Source: Serinibacter arcticus
GTDB taxonomy: Bacteria; Actinomycetota; Actinomycetes; Actinomycetales; Beutenbergiaceae
Reading direction: 5' to 3'
NCBI RefSeq assembly: GCF_004786095.1
Contig: NZ_RHPJ01000001.1
Span: forward strand, 620,001 to 684,000
Length of the DNA: 64,000 nucleotides
Position numbers and translations under genes: made by a program
Shown: piece by piece, positions 7,080 through 14,199 of the stretch
How positions within the stretch are numbered: the first letter of the stretch is position 1
Layout of the letters: the number at the start of each line of letters is the position of its first letter
Notes under the pieces: generated by a model
Seen by the model: the letters and a program-made list of their open reading frames with translations, nothing else
Told to the model about the DNA's origin: nothing
Database searches by the model: none

Positions 7080-8468
7080 TCAGCGCACGCGGAGCGGGCG
7101 CGAGAGCGCCGTCATCTCCTCGCGCGGCACGACCTTGACGCGCTGCCGGCCCTCGGCCTCGCCGAGCGCCTGCTCGTGGGCCGAGAGCAGCTCCCAGCCC
7201 TCCCACGTCGTGACCGGCACGCCGCGCTCCTCGAGAAGCTCGACGACGTCGACCGCGTCGCCACCTCCGGTACCCGAGCGCAGCCCGATGCCCGCCTCGA
7301 CGTCCTCGGCGAGGTGGCGGATCGTCTCCTGCGCGTCGGACTTGGTGTGGCCGATGAGGCCGACCGGACCGCGCTTGATCCAGCCCGTGGCGTACAGCCC
7401 GGGGATCGTCGCACCGTCGGCGCCACGCACGCGGCCACCGTCGTTGGGGATGACGCCGCGGACGTCGTCGAACGGGATGCCCGGGACGGGCGAGCCGAAG
7501 TAGCCGACCGCGCGGTAGACCGCCTGCACCGGGGTGTCCACGACGACGCCGGTCCCGCGCGAGGTCCCGTCGCCCACCAGCTCCGTGCGCTCGGTGCGCA
7601 GCGCGGCGACGCGCTCCACGCCGTCGGGGCCGACCTCGCCGACGACCTCGACGGGCTGGTGCAGGAAGTGCAGGTGGATCCGGCGCGAGGCGGTCGAGTC
7701 CTCTGGATCGTTCAGCGCCCAGTCGGTCAGCGTCGCCACGACCTGGCGGGTCTGGTTGGACGCGGCCATCGCGGCCTCGGAACCCTCGTCGAACGCGAAG
7801 TCCTCGGGGTAGACGATGACGTCGACGTCGGGCACGTGGCCCAGCTCGCGCAGCTCCAGCGGCGAGAACTTGGCCTGGGCGGGACCGCGGCGCGCGAACA
7901 CGTGCACGTCGGTGACGGGCGAGGCGGCCAGACCGGCGGCCACGTTGGCCGGGATCTCGGTGGGACCGAGGTCGGCGGGGTGCTTGGCGAGCATGCGGGC
8001 GACGTCGAGTGCGACGTTCCCGGCGCCGATGACGGCGATCTCCTTCGCCTCCAGCGGCCACGTGCGCGGCACGTCGGGGTGCCCGTCGAACCAGGACACG
8101 AAGTCGGCGGCGCCGTACGAGCCCGGCAGGTCGATGCCGGGGATCGGCAGCGCCGCGTCCCTGATCGCGCCGGTCGAGACGATCACGGCGTCGTAGTGCT
8201 CGCGCAGCTCGTCGATCGAGATGTCGGTGCCGAGGTCCACGTTGCCGAGCAGCCGGATGTCGCCGCGGCCGAGGATCTTGTCCAGCGCGTTGACGATCGC
8301 CTTGATGCGGGGGTGGTCGGGCGCGACGCCGTAGCGGACGAGCCCGTAGGGCGCGGGCAGGCGGTCGAACAGGTCGATCGCGGTGCCGGGCAGCGTGCGG
8401 GACAGGATGTCGGAGGCGTAGATGCCGGCGGGGCCGGCGCCGACGACGGCGACGCGCAACGAGCTCAC
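7080..8468 (-). CDS. fprA: Ferredoxin-NADP reductase (FprA type)
   Basis: A 462-residue flavoenzyme that transfers electrons between NADPH and ferredoxin, of the adrenodoxin-reductase-like FprA group known from mycobacteria. The N-terminal FAD fold has VVGAGPAGIYASDIL. It is followed by the family hallmark FDRLPAPYGLVRYGVAPDHP. A second Rossmann motif, AVIGAGNVALDVARML near residue 150, binds NADP, and GLYATGWIKRGPVGLIGHT lies in the C-terminal part. The start is GTG at 8468, with GAGGT a few bases upstream. TACACT (8538-8543, minus) could be its -10 box. It is next to the ESX locus but separated from it by 95 bases, with no sign of functional linkage. It is cytoplasmic, with likely ferredoxin partners encoded elsewhere. 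Confidence 0.92.
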   Translation of the reverse strand: MSSLRVAVVGAGPAGIYASDILSRTLPGTAIDLFDRLPAPYGLVRYGVAPDHPRIKAIVNALDKILGRGDIRLLGNVDLGTDISIDELREHYDAVIVSTGAIRDAALPIPGIDLPGSYGAADFVSWFDGHPDVPRTWPLEAKEIAVIGAGNVALDVARMLAKHPADLGPTEIPANVAAGLAASPVTDVHVFARRGPAQAKFSPLELRELGHVPDVDVIVYPEDFAFDEGSEAAMAASNQTRQVVATLTDWALNDPEDSTASRRIHLHFLHQPVEVVGEVGPDGVERVAALRTERTELVGDGTSRGTGVVVDTPVQAVYRAVGYFGSPVPGIPFDDVRGVIPNDGGRVRGADGATIPGLYATGWIKRGPVGLIGHTKSDAQETIRHLAEDVEAGIGLRSGTGGGDAVDVVELLEERGVPVTTWEGWELLSAHEQALGEAEGRQRVKVVPREEMTALSRPLRVR

Positions 8469-8563
8469 AGGTGAACCTCATCCGTGGGGGTGGCGCTCGG
8501 GCCCGGTCGTGCGGGGCCGCGTGCGCGGGAAGACCCCAGTGTACGGGCCGGGTGAGGGCATCC

Positions 8564-9823
8564 TCAGTTGCCTTGGTCACTCCGGCGCGACGGCGTGCGG
8601 GCCACCACGAGCGAGGCGGCGACCACGACGGCGGCGCCAAGCGCCCACCACGCGAGCGTGCCGCGCGCGTCCGCCCACGGGTCGGGGGGCGAGGTGATGA
8701 CCACCGGCGCGTTCTCGGCGACGGGGCGTTCGACCGCGGGGACGGCGCCGCTGACCGGGCCGCGCGCGCTGCCGTCGTCGACGAACGCGATCGCGTCGGG
8801 CGCCTGCACGAGTCCCCAGCCCACGAGGTCGGACCGCTCGTCGGGCACGGTGCGCGCCGCCGTCGCCGTGATCCGGTAGGCCCACTGCGCCGGGGTCTCC
8901 TCCGGGTGGGTCTGGGCGACGAGCGCGGCCACACCACCGACGTGCGCGGTCGCCCAGCTGGTCGCCTGCTCGGTCGTGCCGAGGAGGCAGTCGCCCCCCG
9001 ACCTCCCCGTCGTCAGGACGCCGACCCCGGGCGCGGCCACGTCCACGTGGTCACCCCGGTAGGCGAGGACGGGCGTGAACTCCTGGTCGAACGCGCCCAC
9101 CGCGAGCACCTCGGGGTAGGCCGCCGGGTAGCGCGGACGGGTCGGGTCGGAGTCCTCGGTCGCGTTGCCCATCGAGGAGATGACCAGCGCGCCGCCGGCC
9201 GTCGCGTCCGCGACCGCGGCGGCGAGCTCGGGGTTGTCCTCGGCCGTGCTCATGGCCACGACGATCACGCGAACGCCCGCGGCCGCCGCCTCCCTGATGC
9301 CCGCCGCGATCCTGGCCGGCGTCGGGTGCTTGTCCTCGCGCTCGGCCTGGTCGCTGTCGTCCTCGTAGTAGACGCGGAAGGGCACGATCGTCGCGGCGGG
9401 CGCGATGCCCACCAGCGCGGATCCCTCGACCCGTCGGCCCGCGATGATCGTGGCGACCGCCGACCCGTGGCCGAAGATGTCGCGCGTCCCCGTGCCGTCC
9501 TCGGGATCCTTGGCGACGACGTCGCGCCCCGGCTCCACCGCGCCCACCAGGTGTGGGAACGTCGCCTGCACGCCGGAGTCGACGACGGCGACGCGCACGC
9601 CCGCGCCGTCGGCCAGCGCATTCGCAGCGTCGCGCCCGATCGCCGCAGGACCCCACTCGGGCTCACCGATCAGCGCGTCCGGCTCGCACGTCCCCCCGAC
9701 CGCGGCGCTCGCGGTCGACACCCCGACCGACCCGGCCGACCCGGTCGGCCCCACGAGCGCGGGGCCGACGAGCAGCCCCGCCGTGAGCGCCGCCGTCGTG
9801 ACCGCGGCCAACCCTCGCCTCAC
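8564..9823 (-). CDS. mycP: Type VII secretion mycosin (subtilisin-like serine protease)
   Basis: A membrane-anchored S8 protease of the ESX machine. The GTG at 9823 overlaps the eccB stop (GTGA), giving 419 residues. An N-terminal hydrophobic signal (ALTAGLLVGPALVGPTG) is followed by the peptidase domain. This has Asp82 in VAVVDSGVQ, His119 in FGHGSAVATIIAG, the oxyanion-hole Asn220 in SSMGNATED, and Ser289 in ATSWATAHVGGVAAL. The serine motif departs from the common GTSFAAP. A single C-terminal helix (WWALGAAVVVAASLVV) ends in a short basic tail, the normal mycosin anchor. It is the last gene of the eccD-eccB-mycP operon. In mycobacteria mycosins cleave substrates and also stabilise the membrane complex. 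Confidence 0.92.
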   Translation of the reverse strand: MRRGLAAVTTAALTAGLLVGPALVGPTGSAGSVGVSTASAAVGGTCEPDALIGEPEWGPAAIGRDAANALADGAGVRVAVVDSGVQATFPHLVGAVEPGRDVVAKDPEDGTGTRDIFGHGSAVATIIAGRRVEGSALVGIAPAATIVPFRVYYEDDSDQAEREDKHPTPARIAAGIREAAAAGVRVIVVAMSTAEDNPELAAAVADATAGGALVISSMGNATEDSDPTRPRYPAAYPEVLAVGAFDQEFTPVLAYRGDHVDVAAPGVGVLTTGRSGGDCLLGTTEQATSWATAHVGGVAALVAQTHPEETPAQWAYRITATAARTVPDERSDLVGWGLVQAPDAIAFVDDGSARGPVSGAVPAVERPVAENAPVVITSPPDPWADARGTLAWWALGAAVVVAASLVVARTPSRRSDQGN

Positions 9824-11259
9824 GGCGTGCCGCCCTCGCTCGCGGCATCGGCGGCTGCGGGCACCTCGGTCCGCGAGCGCTGCGCGGCCTCGATCGAGAG
9901 CGTCGGACCCGAGGCGAACAGGTCGCCCCAGGCGTAGGGCACGACGACGGGCACGACCACGTCGGAGCCGCCGGTCGAGAACAGCCGGTTCAGGGCGTCC
10001 TGCCGCGTGCCGCCCCCGGCCGCCTCGACGGCGTAGGCGGTGCCGTTCTCGTCGACGAACCGGACGGGTCCGGAGGTGGTGTCGGCCTCGGCGGCGAACA
10101 GCGCGAGCGCGCCGCCACCCTGCGCGACGGTGACGCCCGACCGCTCCGGGACGTCGCCGTCGCCCGCCACCAGCGTGGCGCCGAAGTCGGCGACGCTGAG
10201 CTCGGCGCACGCCGGCTGCGCGTCCGTGAGAGGAACGCCGAGCTCCTGCGGCCAGTCGCGCGGGAACGGGGTCTCGGCGGCCGGCACGTCGGCCACCGAC
10301 GCCAGCGCGTTGGCGGGGACCGACACGGGCGCGCCGACGCCGGGTGCCGTGCGGTAGATCGCGGCCGTGAAGGAGTTCAGGGGTGCGAGGCGCCCGTCCG
10401 CGAGGGCCACGTACTCCTGGCCGGTCTCCTCGCGCTGCACGACCGTTCCGACCGTGACACCGGCGATCTGACCGAGGTCGCCCGCGGGGACACCGCCGAC
10501 GCCCTCGGGCAGGTACGGCGCGAGGGTCTCCCCCGGTGTGACCAGCGCGAGCCACTCCTCGCGCGCGGGACGGGGGCTGTCCGGACCGAAGCCGAGCTCG
10601 CGCAGGAGGCCGCTCTGCTCCTCGCCGCCGCCGAGCAGGTAGGAGTAGCCGCCCTGCACGAGGTGCACCTGGTCGCCCACGAGCGCGAGCATCGAGGCGG
10701 GCGGCCCCGCGGGGGCTGCGACGGCGTCGTCGTCTGCGGCACCGGAGTCGCCCGACGCCGCGCCGTCCGAGCTGCCGAGCGACGTCGCGGTGCCGCCGTC
10801 CAGCGCGAGGCACGCCTGCCAGCCGTCGTCGACGAGCCTGTCCGTGCCGGGCAGGTTGTCGGGAGCACCGACGATGCCCGCGGGGGCGAGGACGGGGATC
10901 CCCTCCACGAGGCTCGCCCTGACGGTGTGGATCGGCGCCCCCGGCTCGACGAGCAGGCGCGCGCTGGCCATGTTGAGGATCGGGACGAGCTGTCCGTCGT
11001 CGGTCACGTAGCGGGCGGCGTTGTCGCCCACGAGCATGATGCGGCCGTTCTCCCAGCCGTCGGGCAGCCCGCGGTTGAGCAGACCGCTGCCGAGACCGCC
11101 GGCCACGACCAGCACCGCGAGGACGACGCCGGCGACCACGCCGCGCACGGGGGAGGTCGGTTCGAGCTCGCGGCCGCCCGGGGCGCCGGAGACGAACGCG
11201 GTCAGCAGCCTGCGGCGGCTGAACGACTGGGCCTCGACCAGCTCCTTCTTCGACGCCAC
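9820..11259 (-). CDS. eccB: Type VII secretion protein EccB
   Basis: A 479-residue core component of the ESX membrane complex. A short basic cytoplasmic N terminus (MASKKELVEAQSFSRRRLL) leads into one membrane helix at about residues 39-60. The rest is a large periplasm-side domain, the EccB architecture. The conserved RRLLTAFVSG stretch and the later PILNMASARLL and GIVGAPDNLPG segments match the family. The start is ATG at 11259, 16 bases after the eccD stop, and the stop overlaps the mycP start by four bases. In mycobacterial structures EccB forms the periplasmic part of the pore with EccC, EccD and EccE. Its length is normal for the family. Confidence 0.93.
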   Translation of the reverse strand: MASKKELVEAQSFSRRRLLTAFVSGAPGGRELEPTSPVRGVVAGVVLAVLVVAGGLGSGLLNRGLPDGWENGRIMLVGDNAARYVTDDGQLVPILNMASARLLVEPGAPIHTVRASLVEGIPVLAPAGIVGAPDNLPGTDRLVDDGWQACLALDGGTATSLGSSDGAASGDSGAADDDAVAAPAGPPASMLALVGDQVHLVQGGYSYLLGGGEEQSGLLRELGFGPDSPRPAREEWLALVTPGETLAPYLPEGVGGVPAGDLGQIAGVTVGTVVQREETGQEYVALADGRLAPLNSFTAAIYRTAPGVGAPVSVPANALASVADVPAAETPFPRDWPQELGVPLTDAQPACAELSVADFGATLVAGDGDVPERSGVTVAQGGGALALFAAEADTTSGPVRFVDENGTAYAVEAAGGGTRQDALNRLFSTGGSDVVVPVVVPYAWGDLFASGPTLSIEAAQRSRTEVPAAADAASEGGTP

Positions 11260-11275
11260 GCTCAGCCCCTCGCCG

Positions 11276-12676
11276 TCACTGCAGCGCCCCGGCCGCGACG
11301 ACCGCGAGCGGCGGCAGCGCGGCCAGCAGCGCGAGCTGGGCGACGTCGGCCGCGCGCGCGAGGCGGAGCTGGCGGCCGGTGACGAGCAGGGCGGTCACGA
11401 CGACGGCGAACGCCCCCGCCAGGAGCACCACCACGAGCGCGGGCCGCCAGGTCGGCTGGGTCAGCGCCGCCGTGAGGATCGCCAGCAGGAATCCGCCGGC
11501 ACCCGTCGCTGTCACGACGGCCACGTCCCACCGGGCGCGCGACTCGCGCACCGTCAGGAGCAGCGCGCCGAAGCCCACCGTCGTCATGAGGAGGCCCGCC
11601 ACGCCGGCGGTCGCCGCCCCCGGCGTCAGCGCGACGAGCGCGGCACCCGCGCCCGCGCGCATCGCGATCTGCAGCCGCTGGCCCTGGATCGCCTGCTCGC
11701 GCACGGCCTCGATGTCCACGGGCGGCACGTCGGCGAGGATCTCGCGGTCGTCGCGCGGGGTGACGACGCGCAGCGGCGTGGCGGCGAGCGCCAGCCATGG
11801 CACCCCGACCAGGGCGCACGCCACGACGGCGAAGGCCGCGATGGTCACGACAGGGGCGAGACCGCTCCCCTGCCAGGCGGTGATGCCGCCCACGAGCAGC
11901 GCGACGGTGCCCGCGATCGCGGGACCGACCATCTCGCGGCGCAGCCCGGGCACGAGGGCGGCGAGCAGCCCCGCCACGAGCACGGCCCCGCCGCCGGCGG
12001 CCGTCAGCGCGAGGGCGGCCTCGCCGTCGGCCAGGCGGGTCAGCCCGTCGAGACCGAGGAAGCCCGCGAGAGCGGCGAGCACCGAGGCGACGACCCCGAT
12101 CGTGAGGGCGGCGGTGCGCGGGGCGTCGGTGCGGGCGAGGACGACGGCGGTCACGAGCGCCAGGAGCGCACCCGCTCCCCCGAGGCTCGCGGTGAGCACC
12201 GGGCCCAGGCCGCTGACGGCGAGGACGGCCCCGCCCGCCAGCAGGAAGACCGAGGCGACGCCGACGGCGGCGCGCGCCGCGTCCTGCGGGCTCCACGGCT
12301 CGCTGCCCTGCTCGATCACGTCGGCGACGGCCTCGACGACGTCGTCGTAGCGGGTGCTGCCCGAGCGCGCGCGTGCGGGGGCGAGGGTCAGGACGGCGCC
12401 CTCGAGGACCCCGGCCCCCGCCAGCGTGAGCTCGCCGCCCAGGCGACGTCCCTGCGTGGTGACGAGCTCGAGGCCGGTGTGCGCCGAGGTGACCTCGAGC
12501 TGGCCGAGCGTGCGCGCGAGTCCCGGCAGCACCTCGACCAGCGGGACCTCGGCGGGAAGGGTGAGGTCGGCACGGCGGGGTCCGGCGGCCACCGTCACGC
12601 GTACCAGGCCGCCACCGGCGACGGTCGCCTCGTCCCCACCGGTGGGCGGGGGTGCGGCGGGCGCGGGGAGGGTCAT
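11276..12676 (-). CDS. eccD: Type VII secretion integral membrane protein EccD
   Basis: A 466-residue channel-associated membrane protein of the ESX system. The ATG at 12676 has AAGGAG about nine bases upstream, which is why I prefer it to longer in-frame openings. The N-terminal 100 residues (LVRVTVAAGPRRADLTLPAEVPLVE...) are the cytoplasmic ubiquitin-like domain of EccD. A short linker and about eleven hydrophobic segments follow to the C terminus (ALLAALPPLAVVAAGALQ). It is the first gene of the minus-strand eccD-eccB-mycP operon. A putative -10 box TATGCT lies at 12718-12723. A second protein of the same layout is encoded at 16805-18220. Confidence 0.88.
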   Translation of the reverse strand: MTLPAPAAPPPTGGDEATVAGGGLVRVTVAAGPRRADLTLPAEVPLVEVLPGLARTLGQLEVTSAHTGLELVTTQGRRLGGELTLAGAGVLEGAVLTLAPARARSGSTRYDDVVEAVADVIEQGSEPWSPQDAARAAVGVASVFLLAGGAVLAVSGLGPVLTASLGGAGALLALVTAVVLARTDAPRTAALTIGVVASVLAALAGFLGLDGLTRLADGEAALALTAAGGGAVLVAGLLAALVPGLRREMVGPAIAGTVALLVGGITAWQGSGLAPVVTIAAFAVVACALVGVPWLALAATPLRVVTPRDDREILADVPPVDIEAVREQAIQGQRLQIAMRAGAGAALVALTPGAATAGVAGLLMTTVGFGALLLTVRESRARWDVAVVTATGAGGFLLAILTAALTQPTWRPALVVVLLAGAFAVVVTALLVTGRQLRLARAADVAQLALLAALPPLAVVAAGALQ

Positions 12677-12717
12677 GGACGCCGTGCTCCTTCGTGGTTC
12701 GGCGGCGGGCTCGGCCC

Positions 12718-12723
12718 AGCATA
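12718..12723 (-). promoter_or_regulatory. Candidate -10 box of the eccD-eccB-mycP operon
   Basis: TATGCT on the minus strand, about 42 bases before the eccD ATG, giving a leader with the AAGGAG ribosome site. It lies on one side of the palindromic stretch 12743-12777 in the divergent ESX promoter region. Confidence 0.4.
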
Positions 12724-12742
12724 GGTGCGGGCGCGGCGCGAG

Positions 12743-12777
12743 GGGTGGGTCCGCCACCCATGGGGACATCTCCCCAT
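12743..12777. promoter_or_regulatory. Two adjacent inverted repeats in the divergent ESX promoter region
   Basis: GGGTGG (12743-12748) pairs with CCACCC (12754-12759). Immediately next, ATGGGGA (12760-12766) pairs with TCCCCAT (12771-12777) across a four-base centre. They fall between the candidate -10 of eccD (12718-12723, minus) and that of the WXG100 operon (12801-12806, plus). They are therefore well placed to be a shared operator. Confidence 0.4.
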
Positions 12778-12800
12778 CGCCACCCGTGGTCACCGCGTCG

Positions 12801-12806
12801 TAGTGT
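12801..12806 (+). promoter_or_regulatory. Candidate -10 box of the WXG100 operon
   Basis: TAGTGT, about 77 bases before the first WXG100 start. No convincing -35 is seen, so an activator may be needed. It would give a leader ending in AAAAGGAGAG. Confidence 0.35.
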
Positions 12807-12882
12807 CCTAGCCATGTCGCCGAACCGGTGACGGACGAGACATCGTCAGGGGGCCCGAGGCCCATGAGAAAAGGAGAGTGAC

Positions 12883-13200
12883 ATGGCTGACCAGTTCTCA
12901 GCCGAGGAAGGCGCGCTACGGACCGGTGCCGGCCACGTCAGCGACGCTCGCACGACGCTGAACACCCAGATCGCCGACCTCCGTACGAAGCTCACCTCGC
13001 TCGAGGGGCAGTGGCGCGGTACCGGCCAGCTCGCCTTCTCCAACGTCATGACCAACTGGGAGCGCGACGCGAGCCGCCTCACCACGGCCCTGGAGACCTT
13101 CGAGGCCAACCTCACCGGCACCGACACCGCGTACACCGAGACCGACGACTCCGCGCAGCAGGCGATGAACGCGTTCAACGCCAGCCTCAGCGGGAACTGA
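12883..13200 (+). CDS. WXG100-family ESX substrate, first of pair
   Basis: A small helical-hairpin protein of 105 residues, exported by type VII secretion usually as a dimer with its partner. The turn motif is Trp44-Arg-Gly46 (EGQWRGTG). The C-terminal secretion signal YxxxD/E is present as Tyr84-Thr-Glu-Thr-Asp88, so this member carries its own export signal. There is no signal peptide. The ATG at 12883 follows a strong AAAAGGAGAG site, suggesting high expression. The second WXG100 gene begins 14 bases after the stop. It is divergent from eccD-eccB-mycP. Orthology to EsxA or EsxB of mycobacteria cannot be decided from sequence alone. Confidence 0.92.
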   Translation: MADQFSAEEGALRTGAGHVSDARTTLNTQIADLRTKLTSLEGQWRGTGQLAFSNVMTNWERDASRLTTALETFEANLTGTDTAYTETDDSAQQAMNAFNASLSGN

Positions 13201-13214
13201 GAAGGGGACACACC

Positions 13215-13508
13215 ATGAGTGGCAACGGCATCACAGTCGGCTTCTCCGCGCTCGACACGGCGGCCGGCGACATCAAGCACGGCGCGAACAACATCGGCAG
13301 CACGCTGGCCGACCTCGAGGGTCGCCTCCAGGCCCTCCAGGCCGACTGGGACGGTGACGCGAAGGAGTCCTACCGCGTCGCGCAGACCCAGTGGAACAGC
13401 GCGCTCGAGGACATGAAGGCCCTCCTGCTGCAGGTCGGCACGACCGTCACGAACAGCAACGAGGCCTACCAGGGCGTCGAGGGCAAGGCCACCCGCGCCT
13501 GGCAGTGA
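13215..13508 (+). CDS. WXG100-family ESX substrate, second of pair
   Basis: A 97-residue WXG100 protein, the likely dimer partner of the preceding one. The turn motif is Trp45-Asp-Gly47 (QADWDGDAK). The YxxxD/E export motif is Tyr85-Gln-Gly-Val-Glu89. The ATG at 13215 follows GAAGGGG (13201-13207). In many WXG100 heterodimers only one partner carries the YxxxD/E tail, but here both do, which would also allow homodimer export. A hairpin after the stop (13517-13560) may reduce transcription into the following genes, keeping the small substrates in excess. It acts after export, at the cell surface or outside. Confidence 0.92.
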   Translation: MSGNGITVGFSALDTAAGDIKHGANNIGSTLADLEGRLQALQADWDGDAKESYRVAQTQWNSALEDMKALLLQVGTTVTNSNEAYQGVEGKATRAWQ

Positions 13509-13516
13509 CGCCTCCC

Positions 13517-13560
13517 CGCACGACGGTCGTACCGGAGCCCCGCGCGGTTCCGGTACGTGC
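13517..13560 (+). terminator. Hairpin after the WXG100 genes, possible attenuator
   Basis: GTACCGGA (13529-13536) pairs with TCCGGTAC (13549-13556), and the outer GCAC/GTGC can extend the stem across an internal loop. It lies nine bases after the stop at 13508, inside a 169-base gap before the next gene on the same strand. It could be a terminator or partial attenuator. Nothing else is evident in the gap. Confidence 0.45.
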
Positions 13561-13677
13561 CGCCGTTCTGCGAGGCGTCACCACGCCGCACCACCCAGCA
13601 CCGAAGACCCAGCACCGATCCAGACAGCACCGACCGGGACCGTCCGGGACCGGCCACGAGCCATCCAGGGGCCGAGC

Positions 13678-14199
13678 ATGAAGCGCATCAGCGTCGACGA
13701 GAGCGTCGTCAGGAACCACGTGACCGTGATGGAGGACTGCTCGGACCAGCTCCGGCGCGACGAGCAGGACCTCGGCCTCACGGCCGACCTCAACGAGCGC
13801 GAGCCCTACTCCCCCACCGACCCCGGCGTCCGCCTGGACTCCTCCTTCAGCGACGCGCTGGAGAGCTACGAGGCCTCGCTCGCCGTCATGGGGGACGAGC
13901 TGCTGGTGATGGCCAGGAAGCTGACGCAGCTCGCGGGTGAGGTGACCGCCGTCGACGAGGACCTCGCCGACCGGCTGCGGGCCATCGCGGACGGCATCGA
14001 CGGCGGCGGGAGTGCGTCGGGTTCCACCACGGGCTCGGGCGCCACACCGATCAGGACCCTCCCCGCCCCGGCCACCCTGGACCCGTCGCGACCGATCTCC
14101 TCCTCGCAGCCCGTGTTCGAGGCCCTGCCGGCACGCTTCGAGGGCGGTCCCGACGTCCGTCCCACCCCGATCGCACCCGAGCAGGAGACGCAGGCATGA
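13678..14199 (+). CDS. ESX-locus hypothetical protein, helical, 173 aa
   Basis: I do not recognise a named family. The start is ATG at 13678, with GGGGCC upstream rather than a clear ribosome site. Residues 1-115 look like a helical hairpin: VRNHVTVMEDCSDQLRRDEQDL, then a break with Pro, then DALESYEASLAVMGDELLVMARKL continuing to ADRLRAIADGI. This size and shape resemble WXG100- or EspC-like secreted helical proteins, but there is no W-x-G turn. The last 50 residues are Gly/Ser/Pro-rich and probably unfolded. The stop overlaps the next start (ATGA). Its position after the WXG100 pair suggests an ESX substrate or chaperone, which is inference. Confidence 0.65.
   Translation: MKRISVDESVVRNHVTVMEDCSDQLRRDEQDLGLTADLNEREPYSPTDPGVRLDSSFSDALESYEASLAVMGDELLVMARKLTQLAGEVTAVDEDLADRLRAIADGIDGGGSASGSTTGSGATPIRTLPAPATLDPSRPISSSQPVFEALPARFEGGPDVRPTPIAPEQETQA

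Noticed and set aside
11276-12865. Longer EccD starting at 12865
   Set aside because: It would read back through the divergent promoter region, past the candidate -10. The ATG at 12676 has AAGGAG and the ubiquitin-like domain starts right after it.
13517-13560. Riboswitch in the gap after the WXG100 genes
   Set aside because: Only one simple hairpin is visible. No known aptamer core was recognised, so it is listed as terminator or attenuator.
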